Part shown: piece after piece, positions 5,719 to 14,951 of the stretch
How the letters are laid out: every line of letters begins with the position of its first letter
Position numbering within the stretch: the stretch's first letter is position 1
Assembly (NCBI GenBank): GCA_051880495.1
Contig: JBJEOB010000161.1
Location: 1 to 28,411 of the forward strand
Origin: MGBC120314 sp051880495
GTDB taxonomy: Bacteria > Bacillota > Clostridia > Lachnospirales > Lachnospiraceae
Length of the DNA: 28,411 nt
Direction: 5' to 3'
Made by a program: the position numbers and the translations under genes
Notes under the pieces: model-generated
Database searches by the model: none
Told to the model about the DNA's origin: nothing
What the model saw: the letters and a program-made list of their open reading frames with translations, nothing else

Positions 5719-6535
5719 TCCGTGATTCCCTCCAAACTCTCTACCGGAAGAATTACCGGAAGCATTAGTTTTTCATTTGATTTATCCAAGATGATTCGTT
5801 TTAGACTTTCAACCATCATATCAATAGCAGACATCACATTAACTTTTGCGCCATCCATCATACAAGCATTGTGTAGGACATGAGCAATTGCTCTTCGTTC
5901 ATTCTTGGAAAGTTGCACATTTGAACCAATATTATCATGAGCCACTATATCCACAATAGCACGGTAGGGTTCTATCAGATCATCAGCAAGATTGAATGCA
6001 TTTAGCTGACTATCATGATGTATTCCAAAGGTCGGATGAAAACCTGCCGCCACCAGACTTCTGGCAATAGAACTTCTAACAACTGCATATCCATAGTTCA
6101 GTCTACTATTGATTGGGTCGTCTCCTCGTCGATTCAAGCCTTCGTGATAATATGCAAAATAGTCCCTTGCAGCCAGTGCCTCAGTTATATCAACATTTTC
6201 TTTAGAAATATCGTCAAGATATTTGCTGACATTTTCTGCTCCACTCATCCCCATAATAGATAAAGCTCTTGACTGATTACTAATCTTTTGTCTGATAATT
6301 TGAAGCCACAAATCCAAATATAATTCTTCATAAGTTAAAATCTGCGCATGCATTAATTATGACTTAATATGGATAAATCCATTGTTGAAAGGCGTATATT
6401 AGCACCATGAACCATAATTTGATTCAAGTCCTCTATTGGCACAACTGCAACTCCATCGTCTGATGTAATCTCCAGTTGTCCTTCCTTTATATGTATTTCT
6501 GCTGCACGGCTAATTTCAAGTGTTCTAAATCCCAT
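5715..6535 (-). pseudogene. cas1: CRISPR-associated Cas1, split by an internal deletion (type II-like)
   Basis: Cas1 is the integrase that inserts new spacers. The N-terminal piece (6353-6535, MGFRTLEISRAAEIHIKEG...LSTMDLSILSHN) and C-terminal piece (5715-6353) match type II-style Cas1. The C-terminal piece keeps the three metal ligands: E58 in ITEALAARDYF, H112/113 in FGIHHD and E128 in DLIEPYRAIVD. About 28-30 residues linking the N-terminal beta domain to the helical domain are missing, compared with my recollection of SpCas1. The two parts also lie in different frames joined by TAATG. Most likely inactive; a two-polypeptide Cas1 by stop-start coupling is the unlikely alternative. No cas9, csn2 or other effector is adjacent. 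Confidence 0.85.
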
Positions 6536-6552
6536 TCCTTACCTTTATCCCC

Positions 6553-6630
6553 TCATTTATGCTCAGCCACATACTTCTTTATCTCTTCAAAAGTCACCTT
6601 GCTCTATGCTGAAATCAAATCCAGCTCATA
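6553..6630 (-). pseudogene. Relic of the C-terminal extension of RlmD
   Basis: Continuing the rlmD frame past its stop (6631), the next 26 codons read YELDLISA, stop, SKVTFEEIKKYVAEHK, stop. Lachnospiraceae RlmD proteins often carry a C-terminal extension resembling ELDLTSAESKATYEEIKxYV followed by a longer conserved block. Here a TAA sits where the chain should continue and a TAG replaces the expected Glu codon (GAG). The remainder is missing where the cas1 gene begins. This suggests the extension was cut when the cas/mosaic region arrived and has since decayed. Confidence 0.6.
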
Positions 6631-8046
6631 TTACTCTATTTCAACTTTAATCCAATCATCTTCCTTGCGTTGGGACAAGAGAACCACCGTTTCCACATGC
6701 ACCGTGTGGCAGAATTGATCGACAGGCTGGACTTTAACTGTCTCATATCCGTTTGCGGCCATAAACTTAAGGTCGCGTGCAAGTGTGGCGCTGTCACAAC
6801 TTACGTAAACGACGCGTTTCGGATTCATGTCGACAATAGTGCGAAGCAGATTTTCCTCGCAGCCTTTTCTTGGCGGGTCCACAACAATTACGTCAGCGGT
6901 TGGTTTAACGCCGGTTTTCTCATACTCTTTTCGGTAGAAGTCCGGGAGTACTTCCTCAGCTTTACCCACAAAAAATTCAGCATTTTCTATATTGTTTAAC
7001 CGGGCATTTGCGCGTGCATTTTCTATTGCCTGAGGAATGATTTCAACGCCGTACACCTTCTTTGATTTCTTTGCGAGGAAAAGAGAAATCGTTCCTATAC
7101 CGCAATAAAGGTCCCATACGGTTTCATTTCCTGTAAGTCCGGCAAATTCTAATGCCTTAGAATATAATTTTTCAGTCTGGACAGGGTTTACCTGGAAAAA
7201 TGACAAAGGAGAAATCTGGTACAGTACGTCACCAATATAGTCCTCGATGTAAGGCTTGCCCCATAAGACTTTAACATCCTTTCCCATGATGACATTAGTA
7301 TTTTCTTTATTGATGCTTATTGAAATTGAAGTCATCTGCAAAATGGCAGTAAGCCGTTCCACCAACACTTCTGATTTTTTTAGTGAATCGCCATTTATTA
7401 CAATACAAACCATTATCTGGCCTGTCTTAAAGCCTTTGCGGATAAGGATATGTCTGACCGTGCCCTTACATTTTTCCTCATCATATGCCGGTACATGACA
7501 GTCCTCCATATATTGGCGGACTATCTTTAGGACTTCCTCATTCACAGGGTCGCCCAGATAACATTTTTCGGTCTCAATAATTGAATGTGTTCTTCCGGCA
7601 TAGAATCCCATGGTGAGTCTGCCTTCTTTATTGACGCCAACAGGGAACTGAGCCTTATTGCGATAATGCCACGGTGCTTCCATACCTATTATCGGGCACA
7701 GTTCATATGTACCCGGTGTAATGCCTCCGAGGCGTTCAAGGTTATTTACCACGAGCTTCTGCTTAAATGCAAGCTGTGCCGCATACGACATTTCCTGAAT
7801 CTGACAGCCGCCGCATTGTCTGGCAATAGGACATTTTGCTTCTACACGGTCAGGCGAAGGTACAATAAGCTTTATAAGCTTTGCATAACCATATGTCTTT
7901 TTCGCCTTCATCACTTTGACTTCTGCCACGTCACCTACAACTGTGTCCTTAACAAATAAGGTATAGCCATTATATTTGCCTATACCTTCTCCATTCATGC
8001 TCATATCTTCAATTGTTACGGTTACAATTTCATTTTTATCTGCCAT
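6631..8046 (-). CDS. rlmD: 23S rRNA (uracil-C5)-methyltransferase, RlmD/RumA type
   Basis: Methylates a uracil of 23S rRNA (U1939 in E. coli numbering) using S-adenosylmethionine. Residues 1-60 form a TRAM RNA-binding domain. C72, C78, C81 and C162 are the four iron-sulphur ligands (CPIARQCGGCQ, EKCYLGDP). The methyltransferase domain follows, with DLYCGIGTISLFLA for cofactor binding, VVDPPRKGC, and the catalytic cysteine in VVYVSCDSATLARDL. At 471 residues the enzyme core is complete. It overlaps the 3' end of the yhaM-like gene by 11 bases and is the last intact gene of the operon. The usual clostridial C-terminal extension is lost (see 6553-6630). Confidence 0.92.
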   Translation of the reverse strand: MADKNEIVTVTIEDMSMNGEGIGKYNGYTLFVKDTVVGDVAEVKVMKAKKTYGYAKLIKLIVPSPDRVEAKCPIARQCGGCQIQEMSYAAQLAFKQKLVVNNLERLGGITPGTYELCPIIGMEAPWHYRNKAQFPVGVNKEGRLTMGFYAGRTHSIIETEKCYLGDPVNEEVLKIVRQYMEDCHVPAYDEEKCKGTVRHILIRKGFKTGQIMVCIVINGDSLKKSEVLVERLTAILQMTSISISINKENTNVIMGKDVKVLWGKPYIEDYIGDVLYQISPLSFFQVNPVQTEKLYSKALEFAGLTGNETVWDLYCGIGTISLFLAKKSKKVYGVEIIPQAIENARANARLNNIENAEFFVGKAEEVLPDFYRKEYEKTGVKPTADVIVVDPPRKGCEENLLRTIVDMNPKRVVYVSCDSATLARDLKFMAANGYETVKVQPVDQFCHTVHVETVVLLSQRKEDDWIKVEIE

Positions 8047-8992
8047 ACTCGTCCTTACTGCTCTTTCTGATATTACTTTCTAACAGGCGGTTAAAACCAA
8101 GCCATGTATCACTGTCGGTCGCATTAAATATCTCTGTCATCTGCTCAATCTTTGCGTCAAGATTATCAGCCATGCTAAGCACAAGTGCCTCAATAAGGGC
8201 AGGTTTCTTAGGCGAACCATACTCGAATTCACCATGGTGTGCTATAATGCAATGCTTTATTTCAGAAGCAAGCGTCTTTGGGAAATCCGGAATATCACGC
8301 AGCTTCTCATCTACCATTTCAACACCGATAACGATATGTCCTATAAGCTGTCCCTCGTCTGTATAATCATTTAAAGGAAATGCAGACAGTTCATTTACTT
8401 TACCGATATCATGCAAAATAGCCGACAATACCAGTAAATCCTTATTGAGAATAGGATAAAAATCTCCTAACGTGCTGCAGATTCTTGCGACTGCAGTTGT
8501 ATGTTCAAGAAGTCCTCCCATAAAGCCATGATGGATTGATTTTGCAGCGGAACACGCCTTGAATTTCTTGATAAATTCTTTATCCTCAACAAAGAAACTC
8601 TCAGCAAGTTTTCTGATATACGGATTTTTAAATGCATTGATATATCCCATGAGCTGGTTATACATTTCATCTATCGGACGTGATGATACAGGGACATAAT
8701 CTCTCTGGTCATATTCTCCCTCGCGGCATTTTCTCGCACGTTCAATACTCATCTGGAGAGTGCCGTTAAACACCGTTAACCTTCCTGTGACCTCTACATA
8801 ATCCATTGCGTCAAAATCTTCTATCCCCGAAGAACCCGGGTCCCAGATTTTGCAGTCTAATGAACCTGTTTTATCCTGCATAATTACATTTTCATATTCC
8901 TTACCTGTCTTGGTAACTGCCATACTCTTCTGCTTACATAAATAAACCGAAGTAACTCTGTCTCCATCTTTAAGACTATCTATATATCTCAT
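8036..8992 (-). CDS. yhaM: YhaM-family 3'-5' exoribonuclease (OB-fold plus HD domain)
   Basis: Shortens RNA (and some single-stranded DNA) from the 3' end in the cytoplasm. The 318 residues comprise an OB-fold nucleic-acid-binding domain (about 1-95) and an HD hydrolase domain (about 150-310). H164 (GGLLEHT), H194-D195 (AILHDIGKV), the HH in CIIAHHGEFEYG and D in SMADNLDAK supply the metal ligands. The length is typical of YhaM. It lies 11 bases after the htrA-like gene and overlaps rlmD, so the three are probably one transcript concerned with RNA and protein quality control. Confidence 0.9.
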   Translation of the reverse strand: MRYIDSLKDGDRVTSVYLCKQKSMAVTKTGKEYENVIMQDKTGSLDCKIWDPGSSGIEDFDAMDYVEVTGRLTVFNGTLQMSIERARKCREGEYDQRDYVPVSSRPIDEMYNQLMGYINAFKNPYIRKLAESFFVEDKEFIKKFKACSAAKSIHHGFMGGLLEHTTAVARICSTLGDFYPILNKDLLVLSAILHDIGKVNELSAFPLNDYTDEGQLIGHIVIGVEMVDEKLRDIPDFPKTLASEIKHCIIAHHGEFEYGSPKKPALIEALVLSMADNLDAKIEQMTEIFNATDSDTWLGFNRLLESNIRKSSKDEYGR

Positions 8993-9003
8993 AACTCCTC
9001 CGA

Positions 9004-10254
9004 CTACCTTTCACCTAAAGTCACTGTAAATTCCATAGGCACATATTCCTTCTTACCCTTGCGGTATACCGTAACCGTAACCTCCGTTCCGGGTTCAAAT
9101 TCACACATTGCTCTCTCTATGTTATATAAATTGGTTATTGTTCTTCCACTGATATCCGTAATAATGTCACCATTGATAATGCCTGCATTATATGCAGGTG
9201 AATCAGGTCTTATCGAGGTTACACACACTCCTACAGGAATCTTATGAAGTTCAGCCTGTTTCTCATCAACCTCAAGTCCGATTACTCCCATATAACCTAT
9301 TCTGCGGTTATTGGTGATATTCTGAATTCTTATTTTAATATCTGAAATACCATATGCCACTACATTTTGCACAGAATTATTCTTGCTTATAAACCCGACA
9401 ACTTCCCCGTCTTCATTAAACAAAAATCCCGAACATGCCTTTGCTCCGTGCATGTTGGTATATATCAGACGGTGTCTTGAATCCGCCTCATACAGTACCT
9501 GTTCAGAATTAACTACCATTCCAAAATCCACGGCAGAATGAATTCCAAACAGATTACCCACTGAAACAACCAGTTCTCCCTGTTTTAACATATATGAGTT
9601 ACCCATTGTTATTATTGGAAGCTTCTGTATTCCCATCGTCTCCAGTTCCTCATGGCCGATTGCAATGATTGCCATATCAAGAAGTCTGTCTGCCATGACA
9701 AATGATGCCGGAATCACTTTGCCGTCATTCAATGTTACCTTAATAAGGTTAGCATCTGCAATTGCTGCATCTGTCAGTACCAGATACTCAACTTCATTAT
9801 CAGCAATAATAATTCCCGGATAATCAACTGAATTCTGTATAACCGAAAACAGCGGGTCTTCATTTTCCGCAACGGCTGTAACCGTTGTAACGGATGCAGA
9901 TACATTTGCAATTATATCTTCCACCCTTGCATATAAATCAGTTTCCCGGAGGGTACCGTCCGTAGCATTTCCATTGCCGTCTGTTATATTTTTATCATCA
10001 GGCTCCACCTGTGTAATATTTTTATCAGGTTCATCATCAAGCGGAATATTCACTTCCTTGCGCTGATTTTCAACCTGCTTATCATCGTCCCAATAAATCC
10101 CCGTTATCGCCAAAAATGTAAGTGCGATTATAATTCCTGCAAATACAGCCTTTAATGCCAGTTTTCCAAGGTCGAACAGCAGCTTATATTTTTCAAACGG
10201 ACTCTGTTTTATTTTTTCTGTATACAGATTGTACTGGTCCTTATTGTTTTCCAT
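9004..10254 (-). CDS. HtrA/DegP-like membrane protein with PDZ domain; catalytic His absent
   Basis: Membrane-anchored trypsin-like S1C protein of 416 residues. A cytoplasmic N-tail is followed by one helix (about 33-53), an acidic low-complexity linker (55-105), the protease fold (about 108-315) and a PDZ domain (about 320-412, SPAYNAGIINGDIITDISGR). In active HtrA the His motif is TNAHV; here it reads TDAAI (161-165), so the His position is Ala164. The Asp (D193, LLDMAIIAI) and the Ser position (S275, ACSGFLFNEDGEVVGF) remain, but NSGGPL has become CSGFLF. It is therefore probably a non-catalytic substrate-binding or sensor protein. A TATAAT-like hexamer on the minus strand (10293-10298) may be its -10; the -35 is weak. 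Confidence 0.85.
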   Translation of the reverse strand: MENNKDQYNLYTEKIKQSPFEKYKLLFDLGKLALKAVFAGIIIALTFLAITGIYWDDDKQVENQRKEVNIPLDDEPDKNITQVEPDDKNITDGNGNATDGTLRETDLYARVEDIIANVSASVTTVTAVAENEDPLFSVIQNSVDYPGIIIADNEVEYLVLTDAAIADANLIKVTLNDGKVIPASFVMADRLLDMAIIAIGHEELETMGIQKLPIITMGNSYMLKQGELVVSVGNLFGIHSAVDFGMVVNSEQVLYEADSRHRLIYTNMHGAKACSGFLFNEDGEVVGFISKNNSVQNVVAYGISDIKIRIQNITNNRRIGYMGVIGLEVDEKQAELHKIPVGVCVTSIRPDSPAYNAGIINGDIITDISGRTITNLYNIERAMCEFEPGTEVTVTVYRKGKKEYVPMEFTVTLGER

Positions 10255-10354
10255 AAATACACCCCTATGAGCACTTGCATAATATTGATGTGATTATAAA
10301 ACCAAAATATGAACATTTTATTACTAACTTGTTAATTATACACTATTCATGTAC

Positions 10355-10383
10355 TTGAAAACAATATATAAATAGGTTAAAAT
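10355..10383 (+). promoter_or_regulatory. Sigma-A-type promoter for mutS2
   Basis: TTGAAA (10355-10360), a 17-base spacer and TAAAAT (10378-10383) lie 32 bases before the mutS2 start. The spacing is ideal for the housekeeping sigma factor. The intergenic region (10255-10415) is shared with the divergent htrA-like gene. Confidence 0.6.
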
Positions 10384-10415
10384 TAGAATAATTGTAGTAA
10401 TGAAGGGAATTTGAA

Positions 10416-12785
10416 ATGAATAAAAAATCTCTAAAAATATTAGAGTTCAACAAAATAACAGATAAATTAGAAAGCTTTGCCACATCAGATGCCGGAAAAC
10501 AGCTCTGCAGACAGCTTATGCCAATGACTGACCCGGTTCTTATTGAAGAAGCTCTCACGCAGACAAATGATGCCCTTACAAGAATTTATTCACAGGGTGG
10601 TCTGTCATTTTCCGGTGCCAAAAATATTGTTGCATCCGTTAAACGTCTTGAAATAGGCAGCACGCTTTCTGCAAGTGAATTACTGGCAATAAACTCAACT
10701 CTGGATACCGTATCCCATGTGCAGAGTTATTCACGAAAAGATGAGTCCAAAGCTGCTTCTGACAGCCTGGATGAAATGTTTAATATGCTTGAGCCGCTTT
10801 TTACACTTAATTCCGAGATTAAACACTGTATTATCTCCGAAGAGGAAATGAGCGATGATGCCAGTCCTGCATTAAAAGATATCCGCAGACAGATTCGCGT
10901 TGCTAATGATAAGATTCACACTGAACTGAATTCAATGCTTAATTCTCAGTCTGTCCGGACATATTTACAGGAAAATGTCATTACTACCCGTAACGGACGT
11001 TATTGCATACCAGTCAAGGCCGAATATAAATCACAGGTGCAGGGAATGGTACATGACCAATCCTCAACAGGTTCAACCTTCTTTATTGAACCTATTGCAA
11101 TCGTGCGCTTAAACAACCAGCTTAAAGAGCTTTCATTAAATGAGAAGGCAGAAATCGAGCGTATTCTGGCGGAACTTTCTGCCAAGGCGGCACCTTATTG
11201 TAATGAACTTACGACTGATTACCGTATATTATCACAGCTTGATTTTATATTTGCCAAGGGAGCATTTGCCAAGGCATATAAATGTTCAAAACCTGCCATA
11301 AATACAGATGGATATATCAACATCAAGAAAGGCCGCCATCCGCTCATCGATTCAAAGAAAATTGTCCCGATAGACGTTTACCTCGGAGATGAATTTGATA
11401 CACTCATAATCACAGGTCCGAATACTGGCGGTAAAACGGTTACTCTTAAAACTGTCGGACTTTTGACACTTATGGGACAGTCAGGCTTAAACATTCCTGC
11501 ATTTGATGGTTCTTCTCTTGCAGTTTTTAACAATATTTATGCGGACATCGGTGATGAGCAGAGCATTGAACAAAGTTTGAGTACATTTTCATCGCATATG
11601 ACTAATATAGTCCGTATTCTGGAGCATGCCGACAAACATTCTCTGGTGCTGTTTGACGAATTGTGTGCAGGAACAGACCCGACAGAAGGAGCCGCACTTG
11701 CCATTTCAATTATCGACTTTCTTCACAGGAAGGGAATTCGCACAATGGCAACAACACATTATAGTGAAATTAAGCTTTATGCTTTATCCGAACCGGGTGT
11801 TGCAAATGCATGCTGCGAATTTGATGTAGAAACGCTCAGTCCGACATACAGGCTTCTTATCGGAATTCCCGGTAAAAGTAATGCATTTGCCATTTCAGGA
11901 AAACTTGGCCTGTCCAAATCAATTATAGATGATGCGGCAAAACGGATAAACGAAGATACGCTTTCTTTCGAAGATCTTTTGTCTAACCTTGAGCAAAGCC
12001 GTCTTACGATTGAAAAGGAACAGGAAGAAATCGAATCGTACAAAAAAGAAATAGAAGCATTGCGAACACAGTTAAAAAATAAAAACGAGAAAATCGATGA
12101 GCGTCGTGATAAGATTCTAAAAGATGCCAACGAAAAAGCTGCTGCCATATTGCGCGAAGCCAAAGAATATGCTGATGATGCTATTAAGACATTTAACAAG
12201 AGCGGTCTTACCGCCCGCGAAATGGAAGAACAGCGAACCAGACTCCGTGAAAAGAAGGATAAGGCTGAAGCGCGTCTGGCGCTTAAATACAAAGAGAAAC
12301 ACACAAAGCAGCATTCTGCTTCTGAATTTACCATTGGTACAAAAGTAAAGGTTCTTTCACTCAATCTTGAGGGAACCGTAAGCACTCTTCCAAACAGCAA
12401 GGGCGATTTATTTGTACAGATGGGAATTCTTCGTTCACAGGTCAATATAAAAGACCTCGACATTTTGAAAAATCAGGATGATGTAATGCCTGACAATAAC
12501 AGAACCGGAAGCGGTAAAATCAAGATGAACAAGACAATGACCATTTCGCCGGAAATCAATCTTATCGGACTTACCGTAGATGAGGCGATGGTTGAACTTG
12601 ACAAATATCTTGACGACGCTTATTTATCCAAAATACCACAGGTACGTATTGTTCACGGCAAAGGAACCGGCGCACTAAGAAGTGCCGTCCACAGCCTGCT
12701 AAAGCGTACCGGTTATGTAAAATCATTTCGTCTCGGCGTATTCGGTGAAGGTGAAACAGGCGTAACAATTGTAGAATTCAAATAA
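10416..12785 (+). CDS. mutS2: MutS2 family ATPase with Smr domain
   Basis: MutS2 acts on branched DNA and, in Bacillus, on collided ribosomes (RqcU). The 789 residues match the usual length. A MutS core (about 1-310) precedes the ATPase, with Walker A GPNTGGKTVTL, Walker B LVLFDELCAGTDPTEG and ATTHYSEIK. A long charged coiled coil follows (about 520-620), then a KOW-like stretch. The C-terminal Smr domain (about 710-789) contains the nuclease-type motif HGKGTGALR. Smr usually starts LDLRG; here it reads INLIGLT, a variant I believe is common in Lachnospiraceae. The ribosome binding site is GAAGGGA. It is first gene of a probable operon with the two-component system 19 bases downstream. Confidence 0.95.
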   Translation: MNKKSLKILEFNKITDKLESFATSDAGKQLCRQLMPMTDPVLIEEALTQTNDALTRIYSQGGLSFSGAKNIVASVKRLEIGSTLSASELLAINSTLDTVSHVQSYSRKDESKAASDSLDEMFNMLEPLFTLNSEIKHCIISEEEMSDDASPALKDIRRQIRVANDKIHTELNSMLNSQSVRTYLQENVITTRNGRYCIPVKAEYKSQVQGMVHDQSSTGSTFFIEPIAIVRLNNQLKELSLNEKAEIERILAELSAKAAPYCNELTTDYRILSQLDFIFAKGAFAKAYKCSKPAINTDGYINIKKGRHPLIDSKKIVPIDVYLGDEFDTLIITGPNTGGKTVTLKTVGLLTLMGQSGLNIPAFDGSSLAVFNNIYADIGDEQSIEQSLSTFSSHMTNIVRILEHADKHSLVLFDELCAGTDPTEGAALAISIIDFLHRKGIRTMATTHYSEIKLYALSEPGVANACCEFDVETLSPTYRLLIGIPGKSNAFAISGKLGLSKSIIDDAAKRINEDTLSFEDLLSNLEQSRLTIEKEQEEIESYKKEIEALRTQLKNKNEKIDERRDKILKDANEKAAAILREAKEYADDAIKTFNKSGLTAREMEEQRTRLREKKDKAEARLALKYKEKHTKQHSASEFTIGTKVKVLSLNLEGTVSTLPNSKGDLFVQMGILRSQVNIKDLDILKNQDDVMPDNNRTGSGKIKMNKTMTISPEINLIGLTVDEAMVELDKYLDDAYLSKIPQVRIVHGKGTGALRSAVHSLLKRTGYVKSFRLGVFGEGETGVTIVEFK

Positions 12786-12804
12786 AATTAACAGGAGGTA
12801 AACA

Positions 12805-13503
12805 ATGGCATCCAAGCAAAAAATACTAATCGTAGATGACGACAACAACATTGCAGAGCTGATTTCTCTGTACCTGACAAAGGAATGTTTTGAAACCCAT
12901 ATTGTAAACGACGGAGAAAGCGCATTGACTGAGTTTATGGTTTTCCAGCCTAATCTTGTGCTTCTTGATCTTATGCTTCCGGGAATCGACGGTTATCAGG
13001 TATGCCGTGAGATACGAAAAGACTCTAATGTACCGATTATCATGCTTTCTGCAAAAGGTGAAACATTTGATAAAGTTCTTGGTTTGGAACTTGGTGCAGA
13101 CGATTACATGATAAAACCATTCGATTCAAAAGAACTTGTTGCCCGCGTAAAAGCCGTATTACGCAGATATCAGCCTGCAGTTGTAGCTACGGACGACAAA
13201 TCCAACTATGTAGAATACCCTGACCTGATAATTAACATTACCAACTATTCCGTAATTTATAAGGGAGAAAATATTGTGATGCCGCCAAAGGAGCTTGAAT
13301 TGTTATTCTTCCTTGCATCATCTCCGAATCAGGTTTTTACCAGAGAGCAGTTACTTGATCATATCTGGGGTTATGAATATATGGGTGACACACGAACAGT
13401 TGACGTTCACATAAAGAGGGTACGTGAAAAGATTCATGACCATGAAAAATGGAACCTCTCTACAGTCTGGGGAATCGGATACAAGTTTGAAGTAAGGAAA
13501 TAG
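12805..13503 (+). CDS. OmpR/PhoB-family response regulator
   Basis: DNA-binding partner of the sensor kinase that follows 11 bases later. Residues 1-115 form a receiver domain with acidic pocket D11-D12-D13 (ILIVDDDNN), phosphoacceptor D55 (LVLLDLMLPG) and the conserved Lys in YMIKPFDSKEL. Residues about 130-232 are the winged-helix output domain (KELELLFFLASSPNQVFTRE, VDVHIKRVREKI). It starts at ATG 12805 after AGGAGG. The close spacing after mutS2 suggests it is also read from that promoter. The signal and targets are unknown. Confidence 0.93.
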   Translation: MASKQKILIVDDDNNIAELISLYLTKECFETHIVNDGESALTEFMVFQPNLVLLDLMLPGIDGYQVCREIRKDSNVPIIMLSAKGETFDKVLGLELGADDYMIKPFDSKELVARVKAVLRRYQPAVVATDDKSNYVEYPDLIINITNYSVIYKGENIVMPPKELELLFFLASSPNQVFTREQLLDHIWGYEYMGDTRTVDVHIKRVREKIHDHEKWNLSTVWGIGYKFEVRK

Positions 13504-13514
13504 GAGAATTTCTA

Positions 13515-14951
13515 ATGCGCAACACTATTTTAAATAAATTTATACTGTTTTATGTCATAATCCTTTTATTAGGGTTCTTTTGTGTTGCCATTGCCTCCTA
13601 CCAGATTGATTATAAACAGGCTGTTTCCCTGACTTCAGAGCGCATGTATAATCAGGCATTTTCAATTTCAAACAATTACGCAACTTACTATTCGGGTACA
13701 TCACGAATCGAATCCCTGCTGCTTCAGCTGCGTACCATTGCATCATATAACGATTCGATTATCATGCTTTTAAATGACGAGGGAGAAATTATCCTTAATA
13801 CCGATGAAAATTCCTCTATTGAATCTGATTATTTCACGGAAAATTTTGATCCCAATTTAACCGGTAAAAAGAGATATACAATCGGTAACTTTTACAATTA
13901 TTTTTCAGATGATTATCTGACAGTTATCGTTCCCGTTTCCTACGAACTGTCAATCTGCGGATATGTATTAATGCACAAATCCGTTGCTTCTATTAAAGCC
14001 GAGCTTACACCAATATTTAATACTAATTACTTTACACTGGTAATATGTGCACTTCTTTCATCAATCTTCATCTGGCTGATTTATTGGGAAGTTCACAAAC
14101 CATTAAAGGAAATTACGCATGCCGTACGTGAATTTGGTCATGGCAATCTTAAATTTGAGTTAAAAGAATACAATGATGATGAAATCGGACGCCTCGCTGC
14201 TGCTCTGGGCTATATGGCAGATGAGCTTAACCAGCTTGAAGAATCACAGAAAAAGTTCATAGCAAATGTATCGCATGACTTCCGCTCACCTCTCACCTCA
14301 ATCAAGGGATACCTCGAAGCCATACTTGATGGTACAATTCCTCATGAAATGCAGGACAAATATCTTAATATAGTGATATTTGAAACAGAACGTCTGAGCA
14401 AGCTTACAAATAACCTGCTTACACTTAATAACATTGACCCCAAGAAGAGTCGTCTTAATCTCGAACCTTTTGATATCAATTTCGTTATTAAGCATACCAT
14501 AGAAACCTTCGAGGGTACGTGTGCCAAAAAGGGTATAAAATTTGACCTTACATTTTCAGCTAAAAACACCATTGTATATGCTGACCTCGAAAGAATTAAT
14601 CAGGTCGTATACAACTTAATCGATAATGCCATTAAATTCAGCCATAATGACTCCAAAATATACATAACCGTAAATGAACGCGCAGAAAAGGCATTTATCT
14701 CAATCAAAGATACCGGCATTGGAATTCCGAGTGATGCTATCGGCAAAATATGGGACCGTTTCTACAAAACGGATTTATCGAGAGGAAAAGACAAAAAAGG
14801 AACAGGCCTTGGCCTGTCCATTGTAAAAGATATTATTAATGCACATCAGGAAAATATCGATGTCATCAGTACAGAAGGAGTAGGTACGGAATTTACCTTC
14901 TCACTTACAAAATATAACGACAAAAACCTTACTTCCAGTCATACTTCGTGA
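13515..14951 (+). CDS. Membrane sensor histidine kinase
   Basis: Senses an unknown signal and phosphorylates the regulator encoded just upstream. The 478 residues contain membrane helix 1 (about 10-30) and an extracellular sensing region of about 135 residues. Helix 2 (about 170-190, FTLVICALLSSIFIWLIYW), a HAMP linker (190-240) and the HisKA domain with H254 (FIANVSHDFRSPLTSIKGY) follow. The ATPase domain has N box NLIDNAIKFS, G1 DTGIGIP, F box FYKTD and G2 GTGLGLSI. All motifs are intact. Its last 23 bases overlap the 3' end of trmL on the opposite strand, a convergent arrangement with no terminator between. Confidence 0.93.
   Translation: MRNTILNKFILFYVIILLLGFFCVAIASYQIDYKQAVSLTSERMYNQAFSISNNYATYYSGTSRIESLLLQLRTIASYNDSIIMLLNDEGEIILNTDENSSIESDYFTENFDPNLTGKKRYTIGNFYNYFSDDYLTVIVPVSYELSICGYVLMHKSVASIKAELTPIFNTNYFTLVICALLSSIFIWLIYWEVHKPLKEITHAVREFGHGNLKFELKEYNDDEIGRLAAALGYMADELNQLEESQKKFIANVSHDFRSPLTSIKGYLEAILDGTIPHEMQDKYLNIVIFETERLSKLTNNLLTLNNIDPKKSRLNLEPFDINFVIKHTIETFEGTCAKKGIKFDLTFSAKNTIVYADLERINQVVYNLIDNAIKFSHNDSKIYITVNERAEKAFISIKDTGIGIPSDAIGKIWDRFYKTDLSRGKDKKGTGLGLSIVKDIINAHQENIDVISTEGVGTEFTFSLTKYNDKNLTSSHTS

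Noticed and set aside
11777..12463. Long antisense frame within mutS2 (228 codons, Ser/Arg/Phe-rich)
   Set aside because: It is antisense to the coiled-coil part of mutS2; its odd composition is the complement of Lys/Glu-rich codons.
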